64,000 nt of DNA from Bacteroidia bacterium (GCA_026932145.1 JAIXKT010000054.1:62001-126000); one strand, 5' to 3'. Positions 19,101 through 27,993 are shown, numbered from the stretch's first letter. Numbers and translations are program-made. Notes: a model not told the origin generated them from the sequence alone.

Positions 19101-21319
19101 GTATCTGTTTCGGATACGATAGCAGCTTGGTTAATTACGGTGATTTGCCCGGTAAGTTCGATTTGGGTACGCCTCATTTCTTCGGCTGACGTTTCCAATT
19201 CTTCGGCATTTTGCCTTAGCTCTTCTTCCTGAGCCATAGAAACTTCTAAGGCTTCACTTAATTTTTCTTCTTGGTTCTTTTGGGTTGTTATGTCTATCTG
19301 GACGCTGATAAACTTGGATATATTTCCTTCTATATCTAAAACCGGTGTGATACAGGCTTCTACCCAGTAATAAGTGCCGTTTTTGGTTCTGTTTTTTAAG
19401 ATACCGCGCCAGATATTTCCGGAGGATATTTTTGACCACATATCTTCATAAAATTCGGCAGACTGGTAGGTAGAGCGTAAGATACTGTGTTTACTACCAA
19501 TTAGTTCTCGGCGTGAATAGCGGGAAATCTGTATAAAACTGTCATTAACAAAGGTAATTACGCCGTTTTTATCTGTTTCGGAAACTATGGCAGCGTTGTT
19601 TAGTGCTCGGATTTGGCCGTCTAACTCTTGATGAGCCACTAATAGTTCCTGCTGTGCAACCTGCATTTTTTGGTTGCTTTCCATAATTTCAGTTTGTTTT
19701 TCTTGTAATTCGTTGCTTAGTTTTTGAGATTCCGTAAGCAGTCTAAGTGTTTTTTTGCTTGCGCGCAACATAGAAAAGGTAGCGGCAATATTTTCCGATA
19801 TTTTTTTGATAAATTCTATTTCATGTTTTTGAAAATAACTGAATGAGGCAAACTCAATAACGCCCTGAAGAACATTATTATAGTTTAATGGAGTTATTAA
19901 CAACGATTTAGGCGTAGCCTCTCCCAGTCCGGATGTCATTGTAACGTAGTCTCCGGGCACATCTGTGATATAAATAATTTCTCGCTCTGCGGCGGCTTGA
20001 CCTACAAAGCCTTCTCCGAATCTAAATGAACGGTTGGAGAGGCTTCGTTTGTTGTAGGCATAGCTTGCCACCATTTCTACAGATAGTTCTTGTGGGTTTT
20101 CGTCGTTTACGAGAAAAAAAGCACCTTGATTTGCGTCAATATATTTTGTTAAATTAGAAATTAGCCGTTCTGGCAGCACTTCTAAGCTGTCGCTCATCTG
20201 GAGCATTTCTGAGAATTTTGCGTATCCGGCGATAGCCCAATTTCTAAGCCGCTCTTCTTCCGCTACGGTCTGTAATTTATCCCGCATAGAAGTTAGGGCT
20301 ACCCCTAATTGGTCATTTACACCCAAAGGCTCAAATTCTTGTTCAAAATTACCCTCCCCAATCTCGGTAGCAAAATCTGCAACTCTACGTAAGCTAACAG
20401 TAAGGTTATTAATACTTTCTGATAAATTTCCAAATTCATCAGCGGGAATTGGAAGCTGCTTTTTATCTAAATCTCCATGCTCTAACGCATCTACCACACT
20501 GATAATTTGTGATAAAGACTTCGTGATTCGAGAAACAATATAAAAACTCAAGACTATAATTACTGCAAGGCCAAGTAAACCAATGGAAATAAAGACCATA
20601 AGAAGGTTTTTGTATTCAAGGTCATCTTTTCCGCTATGTTTTTTAGCATCTTCTATAAAATATTCGGTAAGTAGGTTCAAAGAATCATAAGATTCTTTAA
20701 TAGAGGATGTTAAATCTTTCAGTATTAATTCTAAGCTTTTGTCAAAAATACGTACTTGCTGTTGGAGTTTATATTTGTCATTACTTTCGGTATGTTTTTC
20801 TTCTAAACGATTTTTTAATGTATCAAGCCAATTTTGGGTAGATATTTGGGCACTTTTTACATTTTCCTCTACTCTAAGGGCAATATCTAACTCGGTAGAT
20901 GTGGTTAAACTGTCTTTTAATGATTTCCAGATAGAGTTTAGTTTTTCGGAATTTCGGTCTATTGCTTGGCTGGATATTTCTATGTTCTGTAATGTGGGGG
21001 AGGCTTTTATGGATTGAATTTGTAAAACGTTATCGGCTAAAAGTGCTTTGATTTGTGCAATATTGTTAGTTGGTATTAGATGCTGGGTAATGATGGTTTT
21101 TGAGTCATTGCGGAAATCACCAAGCCCTAAAAGCCCCGCAGCTATAATAGAAATTATTGAAAGACACGTAATTAAGATAAATAATATTAACCGAGTTCGG
21201 ATTGAAATTTCATTAGAATAAAACCCATTTTTCCCGGTATTCTTTGGGTTGGCAGGCGAAATCTTGGGATTTGCCTTACGGTGGGTGGTATTTTCCTTAT
21301 TATTAGTAAGCGGAGTCAT
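16115..21319 (-). CDS. Giant membrane sensor: HAMP, GAF and about eight PAS domains, no kinase
   Basis: The protein (1734 residues from ATG 21319) has a membrane helix at about 40-65, a helical extracytoplasmic sensor region, a second membrane helix at about 236-260, HAMP at about 261-350, and GAF at about 356-525 (FGEGFVGQAA). Five similar PAS+PAC+coiled-coil modules follow, starting near 570, 726, 885, 1038 and 1195, then three more divergent PAS domains near 1351, 1485 and 1636. Typical strings are AIVSETDKNGVITFVNDSF and KFISVQIDITTQK. No HisKA/HATPase N or G boxes, GGDEF, EAL or MCP signalling domain is visible. It ends directly before recN. The upstream ATG (21373) overlaps the -7 element, so 21319 is preferred. 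It may signal through a partner kinase; function unknown. Confidence 0.85.
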   Translation of the reverse strand: MTPLTNNKENTTHRKANPKISPANPKNTGKNGFYSNEISIRTRLILFILITCLSIISIIAAGLLGLGDFRNDSKTIITQHLIPTNNIAQIKALLADNVLQIQSIKASPTLQNIEISSQAIDRNSEKLNSIWKSLKDSLTTSTELDIALRVEENVKSAQISTQNWLDTLKNRLEEKHTESNDKYKLQQQVRIFDKSLELILKDLTSSIKESYDSLNLLTEYFIEDAKKHSGKDDLEYKNLLMVFISIGLLGLAVIIVLSFYIVSRITKSLSQIISVVDALEHGDLDKKQLPIPADEFGNLSESINNLTVSLRRVADFATEIGEGNFEQEFEPLGVNDQLGVALTSMRDKLQTVAEEERLRNWAIAGYAKFSEMLQMSDSLEVLPERLISNLTKYIDANQGAFFLVNDENPQELSVEMVASYAYNKRSLSNRSFRFGEGFVGQAAAEREIIYITDVPGDYVTMTSGLGEATPKSLLITPLNYNNVLQGVIEFASFSYFQKHEIEFIKKISENIAATFSMLRASKKTLRLLTESQKLSNELQEKQTEIMESNQKMQVAQQELLVAHQELDGQIRALNNAAIVSETDKNGVITFVNDSFIQISRYSRRELIGSKHSILRSTYQSAEFYEDMWSKISSGNIWRGILKNRTKNGTYYWVEACITPVLDIEGNISKFISVQIDITTQKNQEEKLSEALEVSMAQEEELRQNAEELETSAEEMRRTQIELTGQITVINQAAIVSETDTTGRITFVNDYFLATYKYFKDELIGQNHRILKSGHQNDDIFSDLWQTVTKGRVWKGELKNKTKDGGFVWVNITIAPVLGNDQRPIKFIAVSFDITQQRLHEEQIKSALEISRAQETELRRNATEMAETQNEMRKTQVELRGQIGALNNAAIVSETDLKGTIIMVNEEFCRVSQHAREELIGENSRILKSGKHPEDFFADMWKTISKGRVWKDIIINKAKDGSLYYVNTTITPVLNFEGKPVKYISVSFDISAQKEQELQITEALEVAQMQEDILRENADYMQQQQQQLLKSQIELAGQIGALNNSGLVYEMDLDGNITFVNEATVSLWGYSRQELIGKNYQIIKSEYHPEEFYQEMFDTIKQGSVWQDEVCGKNKAGVEFWILLTITPVLNEKQQPTKYISVSFDITRQKQQSIRIKQILKESQSQEEKLRSYSVNLEKVQQEMLKAQVELAGQIEAINRAAIVSELSLDGLIIYVNKEACQIWGYSSEELIGKTHDILRTNEHPPEFYDEMNQVIHSGEVWQGEVKYRSKDGTEFWVRQTITPVKNQDNEITKFIVISFDITRQKLQSQRIKEALNLVKQEEKEYQAQIEELKLRVSLNSKNAEEANQKISLLENSFAILEYDLNGKILFANQPFLAASGYSFDELTQKTIWDLLLPEEIPISNLAFIWETLQLDQTIQTEYVRLDKTGQVKRFYGLRYPVTDPQEYGNIVKFMEIGLVLNQFSISAEKTTDNYALYPATPQYPGELRFDFSTSGEITYISPFLSAILPADVSHCIGKSFISLFKPTDFNAIVSTLNSGEAWSGDLEVPIVDGYFWARVSIYPILNEESELIQFIGQMTDVTNLMEINHLLNQALEDASINEESFKGSIDSLILIMNDLRKSHEKSDKIFAGMVRSNLVLEVNMRNQISFLNDSLLEILNFHKTELIGKPCSFIKSEGGGFGQAVSNVRSLGIWKGWGVVYDKYGKQIMLSIVGTLLDNDYVLFTCQDLGLPAN

Positions 21320-21362
21320 CTTTTTAGCTAAAATAACATAAACGATGTTACTGTTTAACCTG

Positions 21363-21370
21363 CAAAAGTA
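21363..21370 (-). promoter_or_regulatory. Promoter -7 element of the multi-PAS/recN unit
   Basis: TACTTTTG on the minus strand fits TAnnTTTG and lies 43 bases before ATG 21319. It overlaps the zone right after the alternative ATG at 21373, which would then precede the transcript start. No strong -33 sequence is visible. Confidence 0.45.
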
Positions 21371-21551
21371 CAATCTCTAAACCTTAAATTCTTATCGCTG
21401 TGGATAATTTTAAAAAAAAGATAGTAAATAGGTTATAAAAATTATGTTGAAAAAAAGTAATAACTTGATTCTGTTGTTTTACGTTACGTTTTTTGTATTA
21501 ACCAAGTATTATTCAGCAGAATATTGGTGTTTTTTTACTAAATTTTCTGTA

Positions 21552-21570
21552 CGTCTTTTGAGCAAAGACG
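21552..21570 (-). terminator. Hairpin just after guaD, possible terminator
   Basis: CGTCTTT (21552-21558) and AAAGACG (21564-21570) form a perfect 7-bp stem with a 5-base loop, starting 6 bases after the guaD stop codon. There is no T-run on the minus strand, so its efficiency is doubtful. The rest of the gap up to 21319 is AT-rich with no other structure seen. Confidence 0.35.
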
Positions 21571-21576
21571 CAGTTT

Positions 21577-22047
21577 CTAATATTGCTGTTTGTCTATTTT
21601 GTTTTTCCAGATTTGGAAAGCACTGAGGGCAGATTTTCTACCTTGATTTAAAAATGGGATTTTTCGATACTGGTGCTGAACTTTGAGCTCTTCATAGATA
21701 AAGTTATCATCAAAGCCAACGTCAGCAGCATCTTCACGTGTGCAGCCAAAAAATACTTTTAGCGGCCGTGCCCAATAGATAGAGCCGAGACACATTGGGC
21801 ACGGCTCACAGGAAGAATAGATGATACAATCTGTTAACTGATAGACTCCCAGACTTTTACAGGCATTTCGAATCGCAACTACTTCGGCGTGAGCTGTTGG
21901 ATCATTGAGCAAAATAACCTGATTATTTCCTTCTCCTACAATTACATTATTTTGCACAACAACTGCTCCAAAAGGCCCTCCTTCATTACGGTTCATCCCC
22001 GCTATCCCCAATTGGATAGCTCTATCCATAAATTCTTGTTGGTACAT
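21577..22047 (-). CDS. guaD: Guanine deaminase (CDA-fold)
   Basis: Zinc-dependent deaminase converting guanine to xanthine in purine salvage. The 156-residue sequence has the cytidine-deaminase-fold zinc motif DPTAHAE (His53, Glu55) and EPCPMCLGSIYWARP (Cys83, Cys86). It follows Bacillus GuaD closely in length and in GGPFGAVVV, GVYQLTDCIIYSSCEPCP and the C-terminal FDDNFIYEEL and SAFQIWKNK. TadA-type tRNA deaminases share the zinc motif but not these C-terminal features. It stands between the multi-PAS gene and the helicase, with gaps of 257 and 144 bases, so it is probably a single-gene unit. Confidence 0.9.
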   Translation of the reverse strand: MYQQEFMDRAIQLGIAGMNRNEGGPFGAVVVQNNVIVGEGNNQVILLNDPTAHAEVVAIRNACKSLGVYQLTDCIIYSSCEPCPMCLGSIYWARPLKVFFGCTREDAADVGFDDNFIYEELKVQHQYRKIPFLNQGRKSALSAFQIWKNKIDKQQY

Positions 22048-22191
22048 AGATATATTTTTTGTGTATTCTATAAAAACTGTAACATATTGGTTATTACCTA
22101 ATTAGATTAAGTTAATCATAAATACTAAGATATTAAACCTAAAAGTTACGAAATGCAATATACGCAAAAAATAAAGCCTTCTGAAAAAAAC

Positions 22192-25100
22192 TTAATCTTC
22201 ATGCTGTAGATTAGCTTCCCATTGATGAATGATTTTTTGAACTACCGATTCCGGATTGAGCCAAAAAGATCTGGCGGAAATAAATAACAATTTCCATTTA
22301 CGGTACTGAAAAACAGCAGGTTGAAATAGTATTCTGTCGTAAGAATTTTTTCTACTAAAGAGAAAAGAGCCGTCCACCCATATCCCTAAAACATAATGAT
22401 TTGGAAATTTGGGGTGCATTAATGCTAAATCTACTTGTTGGGTTGCTACGCCAACCTGCTGTGCTACCGGAACGTTTTTTGCCAGCAAAGACTTTATTAA
22501 GAAGGTGATAATTGGGTCTATTAAATTATTCCTAATACTATGATTATCACGATTTTGAGAATAGTTTAAGGATAGACTAATTTGTTGGGCATAGCCCAAA
22601 AACTTTCCCAGTAATTGGACTCCGGGCATATTTCCGGCATAGCTTGCAAAATGACTTTCAGATAGAGAAGTTACCAAAATGAGTTTTTTTCGCGCTCTGG
22701 TAATGGCAACATTCAGCCGTTTTTCACCGCCGGCTCTACTAAGGCTTCCAAATAAAAAACGCAACTTCTTGTTTTTATCCGGTGCATATCCCGTTGAAAG
22801 TATGATTATATCCCGCTCGTCTCCCTGAACGTTTTCTATATTTTTGATAAATAATTTTTCTTCTGAAATTCCTTGGTTAAGCAGATGAAATATCCGTTCC
22901 CGCGCCACAGCATCCCCAATTTTTGTAAGATGATTCTCTAACTCATTCAGAATAAGCTCTTGCTGCATAAAATTGAACGTAATTATTCCTATTGAATCAT
23001 TAGGATACTGGGTTAAAGCTGATTGTAGCTGGTTGAGCACCTCTACGGCTTCTAACTTATTTTGTAGATTTTCCCAAGAACCTTCAATCTTAATATAGGA
23101 AATTACCGGTTCATAGGCTTTTTCCGGCTTAGCCAAGGGAATGGTTTCTAACAGACCGTCATAAAAATGCTGGTTAGAAAACATAATTAGCTCTGGAAAT
23201 AGTGAACGATAATGCCCGCGTAAAGGCACTGTTTCTAAGCTACTATGCGCAAATTGCAATAACGATTCTGATGTAATTACGTTATCATCAGTAAGTTCTG
23301 AGTCTTCATCAAAGGTTTCTATTTTGGTTTGATACAAATCATAAGGTGGTAGCTGCTGCTCGTCTCCGGCAACGAGTACCTGTTTTCCACGTAAAAATGT
23401 GGGAATAGCTCGCTCTACCAAACATTGCGAAGCTTCGTCAAATATCACTAAATCAAATAGATGCGGTTTCATCTCAAAAATGGCTGAAACCGTTTCCGGA
23501 GAAGCCAACACACAGGGAGCTAAATATTGAATTTCTGACTCCCAAAAATGCTGAAACAGCTTCCGTATCGGCCAGATTTTTGACTTCTTCGTAATTTGAT
23601 GATTTAAGTCCCTGAACGTTAGTAAGTTATTCCGCTGATTGTATTTTAGTTGAGTTAAAATTCTTTGCTTTAAATGGTGCCGAAGCAGTTCTAAGGCAAA
23701 AAAACGTAGATTATTATCTTCTTGAAAAACTTCATGGGAAAGATTTTCCCAAATAGTGGTACTGGCTTCTCGCAAAAAGGGTTTCTTAATTTCTGCATCT
23801 TGAACCCAAATAAATACTAAGGTTTGCTCTATTTGTTTCAAGTATTTTTCCGTTGGTAAGCACTCAGGGTTTTGTATAAACCACTGAATAAAAGCCTGTT
23901 CCGGTTTATTTAAACGAGCATACCAGCTATCTGCAAGTTGTAAAGTTTCGCTATGCTGCCCCAGAAATACTAACGCTTCTTTAAGTTCTGTGCTTGAATA
24001 AAGAGGTTTTTGAGAAATATTAGCTAAAAAAGGCTCTAAAAGGGACTGGATTTTTTGATTTATGTGGGATGAATCTAAGGCAGATTTTGCCTGCTTAAAT
24101 GTATTTTCCCACCAATTTGAATCCGGTTGGGCAAATAATTGGGTCTCGTGTTCCCAGCTAAGTAACCATAGCCAAAATATCTTATAGTTCTTGAAATCAG
24201 AGAGTTGTTTTTCCCAAAGATGTTTTTTAGGTATTTCAGGCCAGTCTTGAAGTAGTGGATTTCGTTTTAAAACAGCTAATTTAGGGGCACATTCTCGAAC
24301 GATAAGTGCTTCTTGCCGGAGTTCTGCTAATTGATGCTGACCCAGATTAAATCGTTGTAAAAATTGGTTTACAAAACCGGTAGAAGTATGCCAAGAGCTT
24401 TTAAGAATCTTGAATATAGAATCCTGCAGGTCATCCAAAACATCCAAGTGATTCAAAAATTCAATAATCTTAGGAACGTTTTCAAGCGGCAGTAAAACTA
24501 CTTGATTGAGTTTGTTTTGAATAGCTTCAAGGGTAGGAATATTTTCAAATGCTTGATTAACAATATCTAAATTATCAGAACGAATATAAGTTGTAAGTTT
24601 ATTGCGAAACGCAGGGTCTATAAATTCAGCGTATTTCAAAAAAGATTGTGCTTGCGTTTGGGTGAGTTTTGTTATTTCGGGGGAAATTACAGGCAAACTT
24701 TCCCGTGCGCAAGCCAAATCAACACTTTCCTGAATATTATGTGTAATATCCGTAATTAGTTGATTATGAATATTTTTTCTATTTTTCCAGAAGCTATTTT
24801 GGGTTAAAATTTCCCAAAATTCAGATAATCTACTGATTGTTTGATATACATTTTGCCATTCTGCCCAAGTACTTGTTTGTAGTGTTTTAGGTAGTGGAAT
24901 GGGGTTTTCCGGTTTTGGATGTGTGCAATATAGGTCGAACAAGCGTAAGCCGCATGGCTGAACCTTCAATAATTCTGAGTAAATATTTTCATGGAAATCA
25001 AAGCGATTTTGCTGTTTCTGGCAGCTTATCAAGAAGTTGGATTCCCAATTAACTTGTTCGAGGGTTTTTACTTCGGTTTCATATTGTCGAATTTGGGCGA

Positions 25101-26232
25101 TTTGGAAAGTCAACTGTTTATAGACGGCTGATCTATCATTTTGATAATCGTGGATACACAAAGCAAACGGTGCAATTCCGATTTCTTGTAGGCGGCGCAG
25201 CACAACGTCTAATGCAGAGCGTTTTTGGGATACTACTAATACTGTTTTCCCAAAAGCTAAAAATTCCGTTAAGGCATTGACAATCATCTGTGATTTTCCG
25301 CTTCCCGGAGGGCCGTTTACAGCAACGGATACCCCTTGCCGCAGTCTTTGCAAGACTTCTTCTTGGCTTGAATCCTGCGGTAAAATGCCCGGCCATACCG
25401 CTAATATAGGTTCTAATGATGAAGCTATGTTAGAAAAATCCGGTATTTTTCCGGCATAAGTGCTGGAAAGAGTGGTATAGTCTTGCACGATGGCGGCATC
25501 AGCCTGCGGAAAAATCCCCAAAACAACCTCAGGAATAGCCGTTAATACACCAAGAGGTAAGGTAGCAGCATATTCCTGTGTCCAATCACTAAATCGCTGT
25601 ATTTTATCTGTAAATAGCTGAGAATCAATCTTTATGGAAATATTATATTGGTTAATGATTTCATAAAGTTGTAAAATTACGGCTTGTAAATGGTCGCTTT
25701 CTGAAAAATCTATTTCCCAAAAATCATCTGGAAATAGATGCTGATTGATTTTTTCATAAGCGCGAAAAAAAATCGGGTTTAGATGAATCTCTTCTGTGTT
25801 GTTACGTTCTAAAATCCAGCGGCTTCGTGTATCCGAAGATTTGACCAAACGAGCTGGCAAAAATAATAACGGGCTGCGAACAATGGTGTTATCTAATAGT
25901 TTCCCAAAAACAAAAGGAAATCCTAATTTTAAGTCATAGGTGCCGGATTCTTCGTAAATAGTGTGTAGCGTTCGATGAATCCGGTTTAGGCGAATATCTC
26001 CGGCAATAATATCATGAAGTTGCGGATCAACTTGCTTTATAAGTACAACTGATTGGTTTTTAATTAGTTTATCAATCATTCCAAAACAAGTTTGGTTGTT
26101 TAGGAGGCTGATTGATTCTAAGTCGAAATCACGAAGTGGGGAAAGCCTAAGCAGCTTGAGTGAACGGTTTCTTTGGCTTATATCCGTTAAGCGGAGCTTT
26201 AATTGCTGAAAATAATTCTCAATAAGTTGCAC
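22192..26232 (-). CDS. DUF4011-type SF1 helicase with Vsr-like C-terminal domain (Hhe-like)
   Basis: A 1346-residue protein. The N-terminal motif LRLTDISQRNRSLKLLRLS (about 13-31) resembles DUF4011 proteins. An Upf1-like SF1 helicase follows: Walker A NGPPGSGKSQMIV (about 307-320), motif Ia VVSQKRSALDVVLRRL, motif II DEASQ (about 930) with AGDEQQLPP, motif IV area RGHYRS (about 1005), then VQGDERDIIILS and NVAITRARKK (about 1176). Residues ~1237-1340 look like the Vsr/MTES_1575 endonuclease fold (VDLALMHPKFPNHYVLGIWVDG). The acidic residue usually found after LGI is Trp here, so the nuclease may be inactive. Such helicase-Vsr proteins include the reported antiphage system Hhe. It starts 6 bases after the TPR gene stop, so the two are probably translationally coupled. 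Confidence 0.8.
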   Translation of the reverse strand: MQLIENYFQQLKLRLTDISQRNRSLKLLRLSPLRDFDLESISLLNNQTCFGMIDKLIKNQSVVLIKQVDPQLHDIIAGDIRLNRIHRTLHTIYEESGTYDLKLGFPFVFGKLLDNTIVRSPLLFLPARLVKSSDTRSRWILERNNTEEIHLNPIFFRAYEKINQHLFPDDFWEIDFSESDHLQAVILQLYEIINQYNISIKIDSQLFTDKIQRFSDWTQEYAATLPLGVLTAIPEVVLGIFPQADAAIVQDYTTLSSTYAGKIPDFSNIASSLEPILAVWPGILPQDSSQEEVLQRLRQGVSVAVNGPPGSGKSQMIVNALTEFLAFGKTVLVVSQKRSALDVVLRRLQEIGIAPFALCIHDYQNDRSAVYKQLTFQIAQIRQYETEVKTLEQVNWESNFLISCQKQQNRFDFHENIYSELLKVQPCGLRLFDLYCTHPKPENPIPLPKTLQTSTWAEWQNVYQTISRLSEFWEILTQNSFWKNRKNIHNQLITDITHNIQESVDLACARESLPVISPEITKLTQTQAQSFLKYAEFIDPAFRNKLTTYIRSDNLDIVNQAFENIPTLEAIQNKLNQVVLLPLENVPKIIEFLNHLDVLDDLQDSIFKILKSSWHTSTGFVNQFLQRFNLGQHQLAELRQEALIVRECAPKLAVLKRNPLLQDWPEIPKKHLWEKQLSDFKNYKIFWLWLLSWEHETQLFAQPDSNWWENTFKQAKSALDSSHINQKIQSLLEPFLANISQKPLYSSTELKEALVFLGQHSETLQLADSWYARLNKPEQAFIQWFIQNPECLPTEKYLKQIEQTLVFIWVQDAEIKKPFLREASTTIWENLSHEVFQEDNNLRFFALELLRHHLKQRILTQLKYNQRNNLLTFRDLNHQITKKSKIWPIRKLFQHFWESEIQYLAPCVLASPETVSAIFEMKPHLFDLVIFDEASQCLVERAIPTFLRGKQVLVAGDEQQLPPYDLYQTKIETFDEDSELTDDNVITSESLLQFAHSSLETVPLRGHYRSLFPELIMFSNQHFYDGLLETIPLAKPEKAYEPVISYIKIEGSWENLQNKLEAVEVLNQLQSALTQYPNDSIGIITFNFMQQELILNELENHLTKIGDAVARERIFHLLNQGISEEKLFIKNIENVQGDERDIIILSTGYAPDKNKKLRFLFGSLSRAGGEKRLNVAITRARKKLILVTSLSESHFASYAGNMPGVQLLGKFLGYAQQISLSLNYSQNRDNHSIRNNLIDPIITFLIKSLLAKNVPVAQQVGVATQQVDLALMHPKFPNHYVLGIWVDGSFLFSRKNSYDRILFQPAVFQYRKWKLLFISARSFWLNPESVVQKIIHQWEANLQHED

Positions 26233-26238
26233 TAATGA

Positions 26239-27993
26239 TTACAAAATACCGGTTTGAATTTTTTTATCGAGTTCGGGAGATTGTTGCCCTTTGTTTTTTG
26301 CCTCTTTCCACATATCAAGTGCTTCTTGTTTGTTTCCCAATTTATAGAGTACATCTCCCAGATGTTCTGTTACTTCACCGCTTTGGGAGGCGCGGTAGGC
26401 TTTTTCTATCCATCGGCGGGCTTCACCATATTTTTCCATCTGAAATAGAACCCAGCCATAGGTATCTTGGTAAGAGGCGTTATCCGGGCTTAGCCGAATT
26501 ACGCGCTCAATCATTTCTAAGGCTTTGGGTAAACGTTCTTTACGGACGGATAGGTAGTATGCATAGTTATTTAAAGCAAATGTATTGTCCGGGTCTAAGC
26601 GTAATATTTTCTCAAATATTTCATCTGATTTAGCATATTGCTGGGCATAGTGGTAAGTATCTCCCAAAATAGAAAGTACTTGAACCAAAAAGGCGGGGTC
26701 AGGTGAGCCGATTTTCAGCACTTTTTCTAAGGCAGCAATAGCTGGCGCATAGTTATGTAGTCTAAAATTAGCTATTCCATTGTAATACAAAAATATTTGC
26801 AGCGTGGGAAATCGCTCTAAGGCACCTTCACTATCGGTTTTTAAGGCTTCCCATTGGCTATCCTCTAAATCCTGATTGAGTAATTGCTCCCATAGATGAA
26901 CGTTAAACTCTTCTTGTTCTAAGGCTTTTCGGTAATAATATCTGGCAGAATCCGGTTGGTTGTTTAGGGCGCATAAATCTCCACGCAAGGCTAATGCATA
27001 AGGATGTGCAGCATTATCAGCAAAAATCTGAGCAGAAATCTTATCAACTTGCTCTTTTATAGATTTATCTTTCTGGTAATAAGGGAGTAAACTTCCTACA
27101 AATTCAACTTTATGCTCAACTTCTACTTGGTTGTTGGAAATGATTTTTTGGACGTAGTACTGAACTTTTGCGGTATTATCTTTTTTTTGGTAGTATTTTG
27201 TTAGTTCTAAAATAGCAAACAAGTCATTGGGTTTCATGGGTAGTAGCTGGTCTTCTAACAACTGAATAGCCTCTGATTCTTTGCCCGTTTCTTGCAAAAA
27301 TTGATAAAACATCATGTAATAACGCGCTTCATACGGAAATGTTTTTATCAATTTTTGATATTCTGCTTCGATTTTTTGTGTTTGGTTAGCGATTTGGTAA
27401 ATAGCGATACGTTGGGCAAAAAGTTCTTCAAAAAAGCCTACTTGTTTTTCAATGGCATCAAACTGGTCTAATGCTAAGTCATATTTTTCGAGACGTAGAT
27501 AAAATTCGGCTAATAGAAACCGGATGTTTAGTTGGTCGGGAAAAAGTTGAACAGACTTTTCTAATAATTTGGCACCTTCGCTGTATTTGAATAAAGCCCC
27601 GTAAATTTCTGCTGCCGTTTGGTGATACCAATATTGTTTTGGATCAAGGTCTATGGCTTTTTTGGCATAGCCTAATGCTTCCGTTAAGTTTTGCTGCTCT
27701 TGATATATTTTTGCTAAATGATAACATGAAACAGCCGATTTTGGGTTTACTTTGAGGGCTTCACGAAATAATTGGGCAGATTCGGGCAATTTTTGCTGTT
27801 GATATTTTAGAACGGCATCAAAAAAAAGAGCATTAAACTTACCGGAATTAGAAGCTGAAGATTCTTTAACTGATTGATTTGCCGATTTATTTTTGCGGCT
27901 TTTTTGGGCATAAGTAATGCACGAGATACTTATACAGCCTAATAAAATCCAGATATGTAATCGTAGCACTTGGCTTTTTGCCGAACATCCCAT
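26239..27993 (-). CDS. Exported TPR-repeat protein
   Basis: The 584-residue protein has an N-terminal signal sequence (LHIWILLGCISISCITYAQ, about residues 12-30) and then TPR repeats along most of its length. Examples are SCYHLAKIYQEQQNLTEALG near 70, ALNNYAYYLSVRKERLPKAL near 480, and TEHLGDVLYKLGNKQEALDM near 550. TPR superhelices hold protein partners; the partner is not known. It follows sbcC by 55 bases and precedes the helicase by 6. A -7-like element at 28003-28010 ends 9 bases before its ATG, suggesting a very short leader. Whether it belongs functionally with the DNA-processing neighbours is unclear, since it is predicted to be outside the cytoplasm. Confidence 0.85.
   Translation of the reverse strand: MGCSAKSQVLRLHIWILLGCISISCITYAQKSRKNKSANQSVKESSASNSGKFNALFFDAVLKYQQQKLPESAQLFREALKVNPKSAVSCYHLAKIYQEQQNLTEALGYAKKAIDLDPKQYWYHQTAAEIYGALFKYSEGAKLLEKSVQLFPDQLNIRFLLAEFYLRLEKYDLALDQFDAIEKQVGFFEELFAQRIAIYQIANQTQKIEAEYQKLIKTFPYEARYYMMFYQFLQETGKESEAIQLLEDQLLPMKPNDLFAILELTKYYQKKDNTAKVQYYVQKIISNNQVEVEHKVEFVGSLLPYYQKDKSIKEQVDKISAQIFADNAAHPYALALRGDLCALNNQPDSARYYYRKALEQEEFNVHLWEQLLNQDLEDSQWEALKTDSEGALERFPTLQIFLYYNGIANFRLHNYAPAIAALEKVLKIGSPDPAFLVQVLSILGDTYHYAQQYAKSDEIFEKILRLDPDNTFALNNYAYYLSVRKERLPKALEMIERVIRLSPDNASYQDTYGWVLFQMEKYGEARRWIEKAYRASQSGEVTEHLGDVLYKLGNKQEALDMWKEAKNKGQQSPELDKKIQTGIL

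Noticed and set aside
21444-21626. Plus-strand 60-codon ORF between the multi-PAS gene and guaD
   Set aside because: Overlaps the end of guaD on the other strand, is Phe/Leu-rich from AT-rich DNA and has no recognisable features.
22105-22117. Palindrome GATTAA-G-TTAATC upstream of guaD
   Set aside because: Six-base AT-rich arms are expected by chance in such DNA; no promoter element next to it was found.
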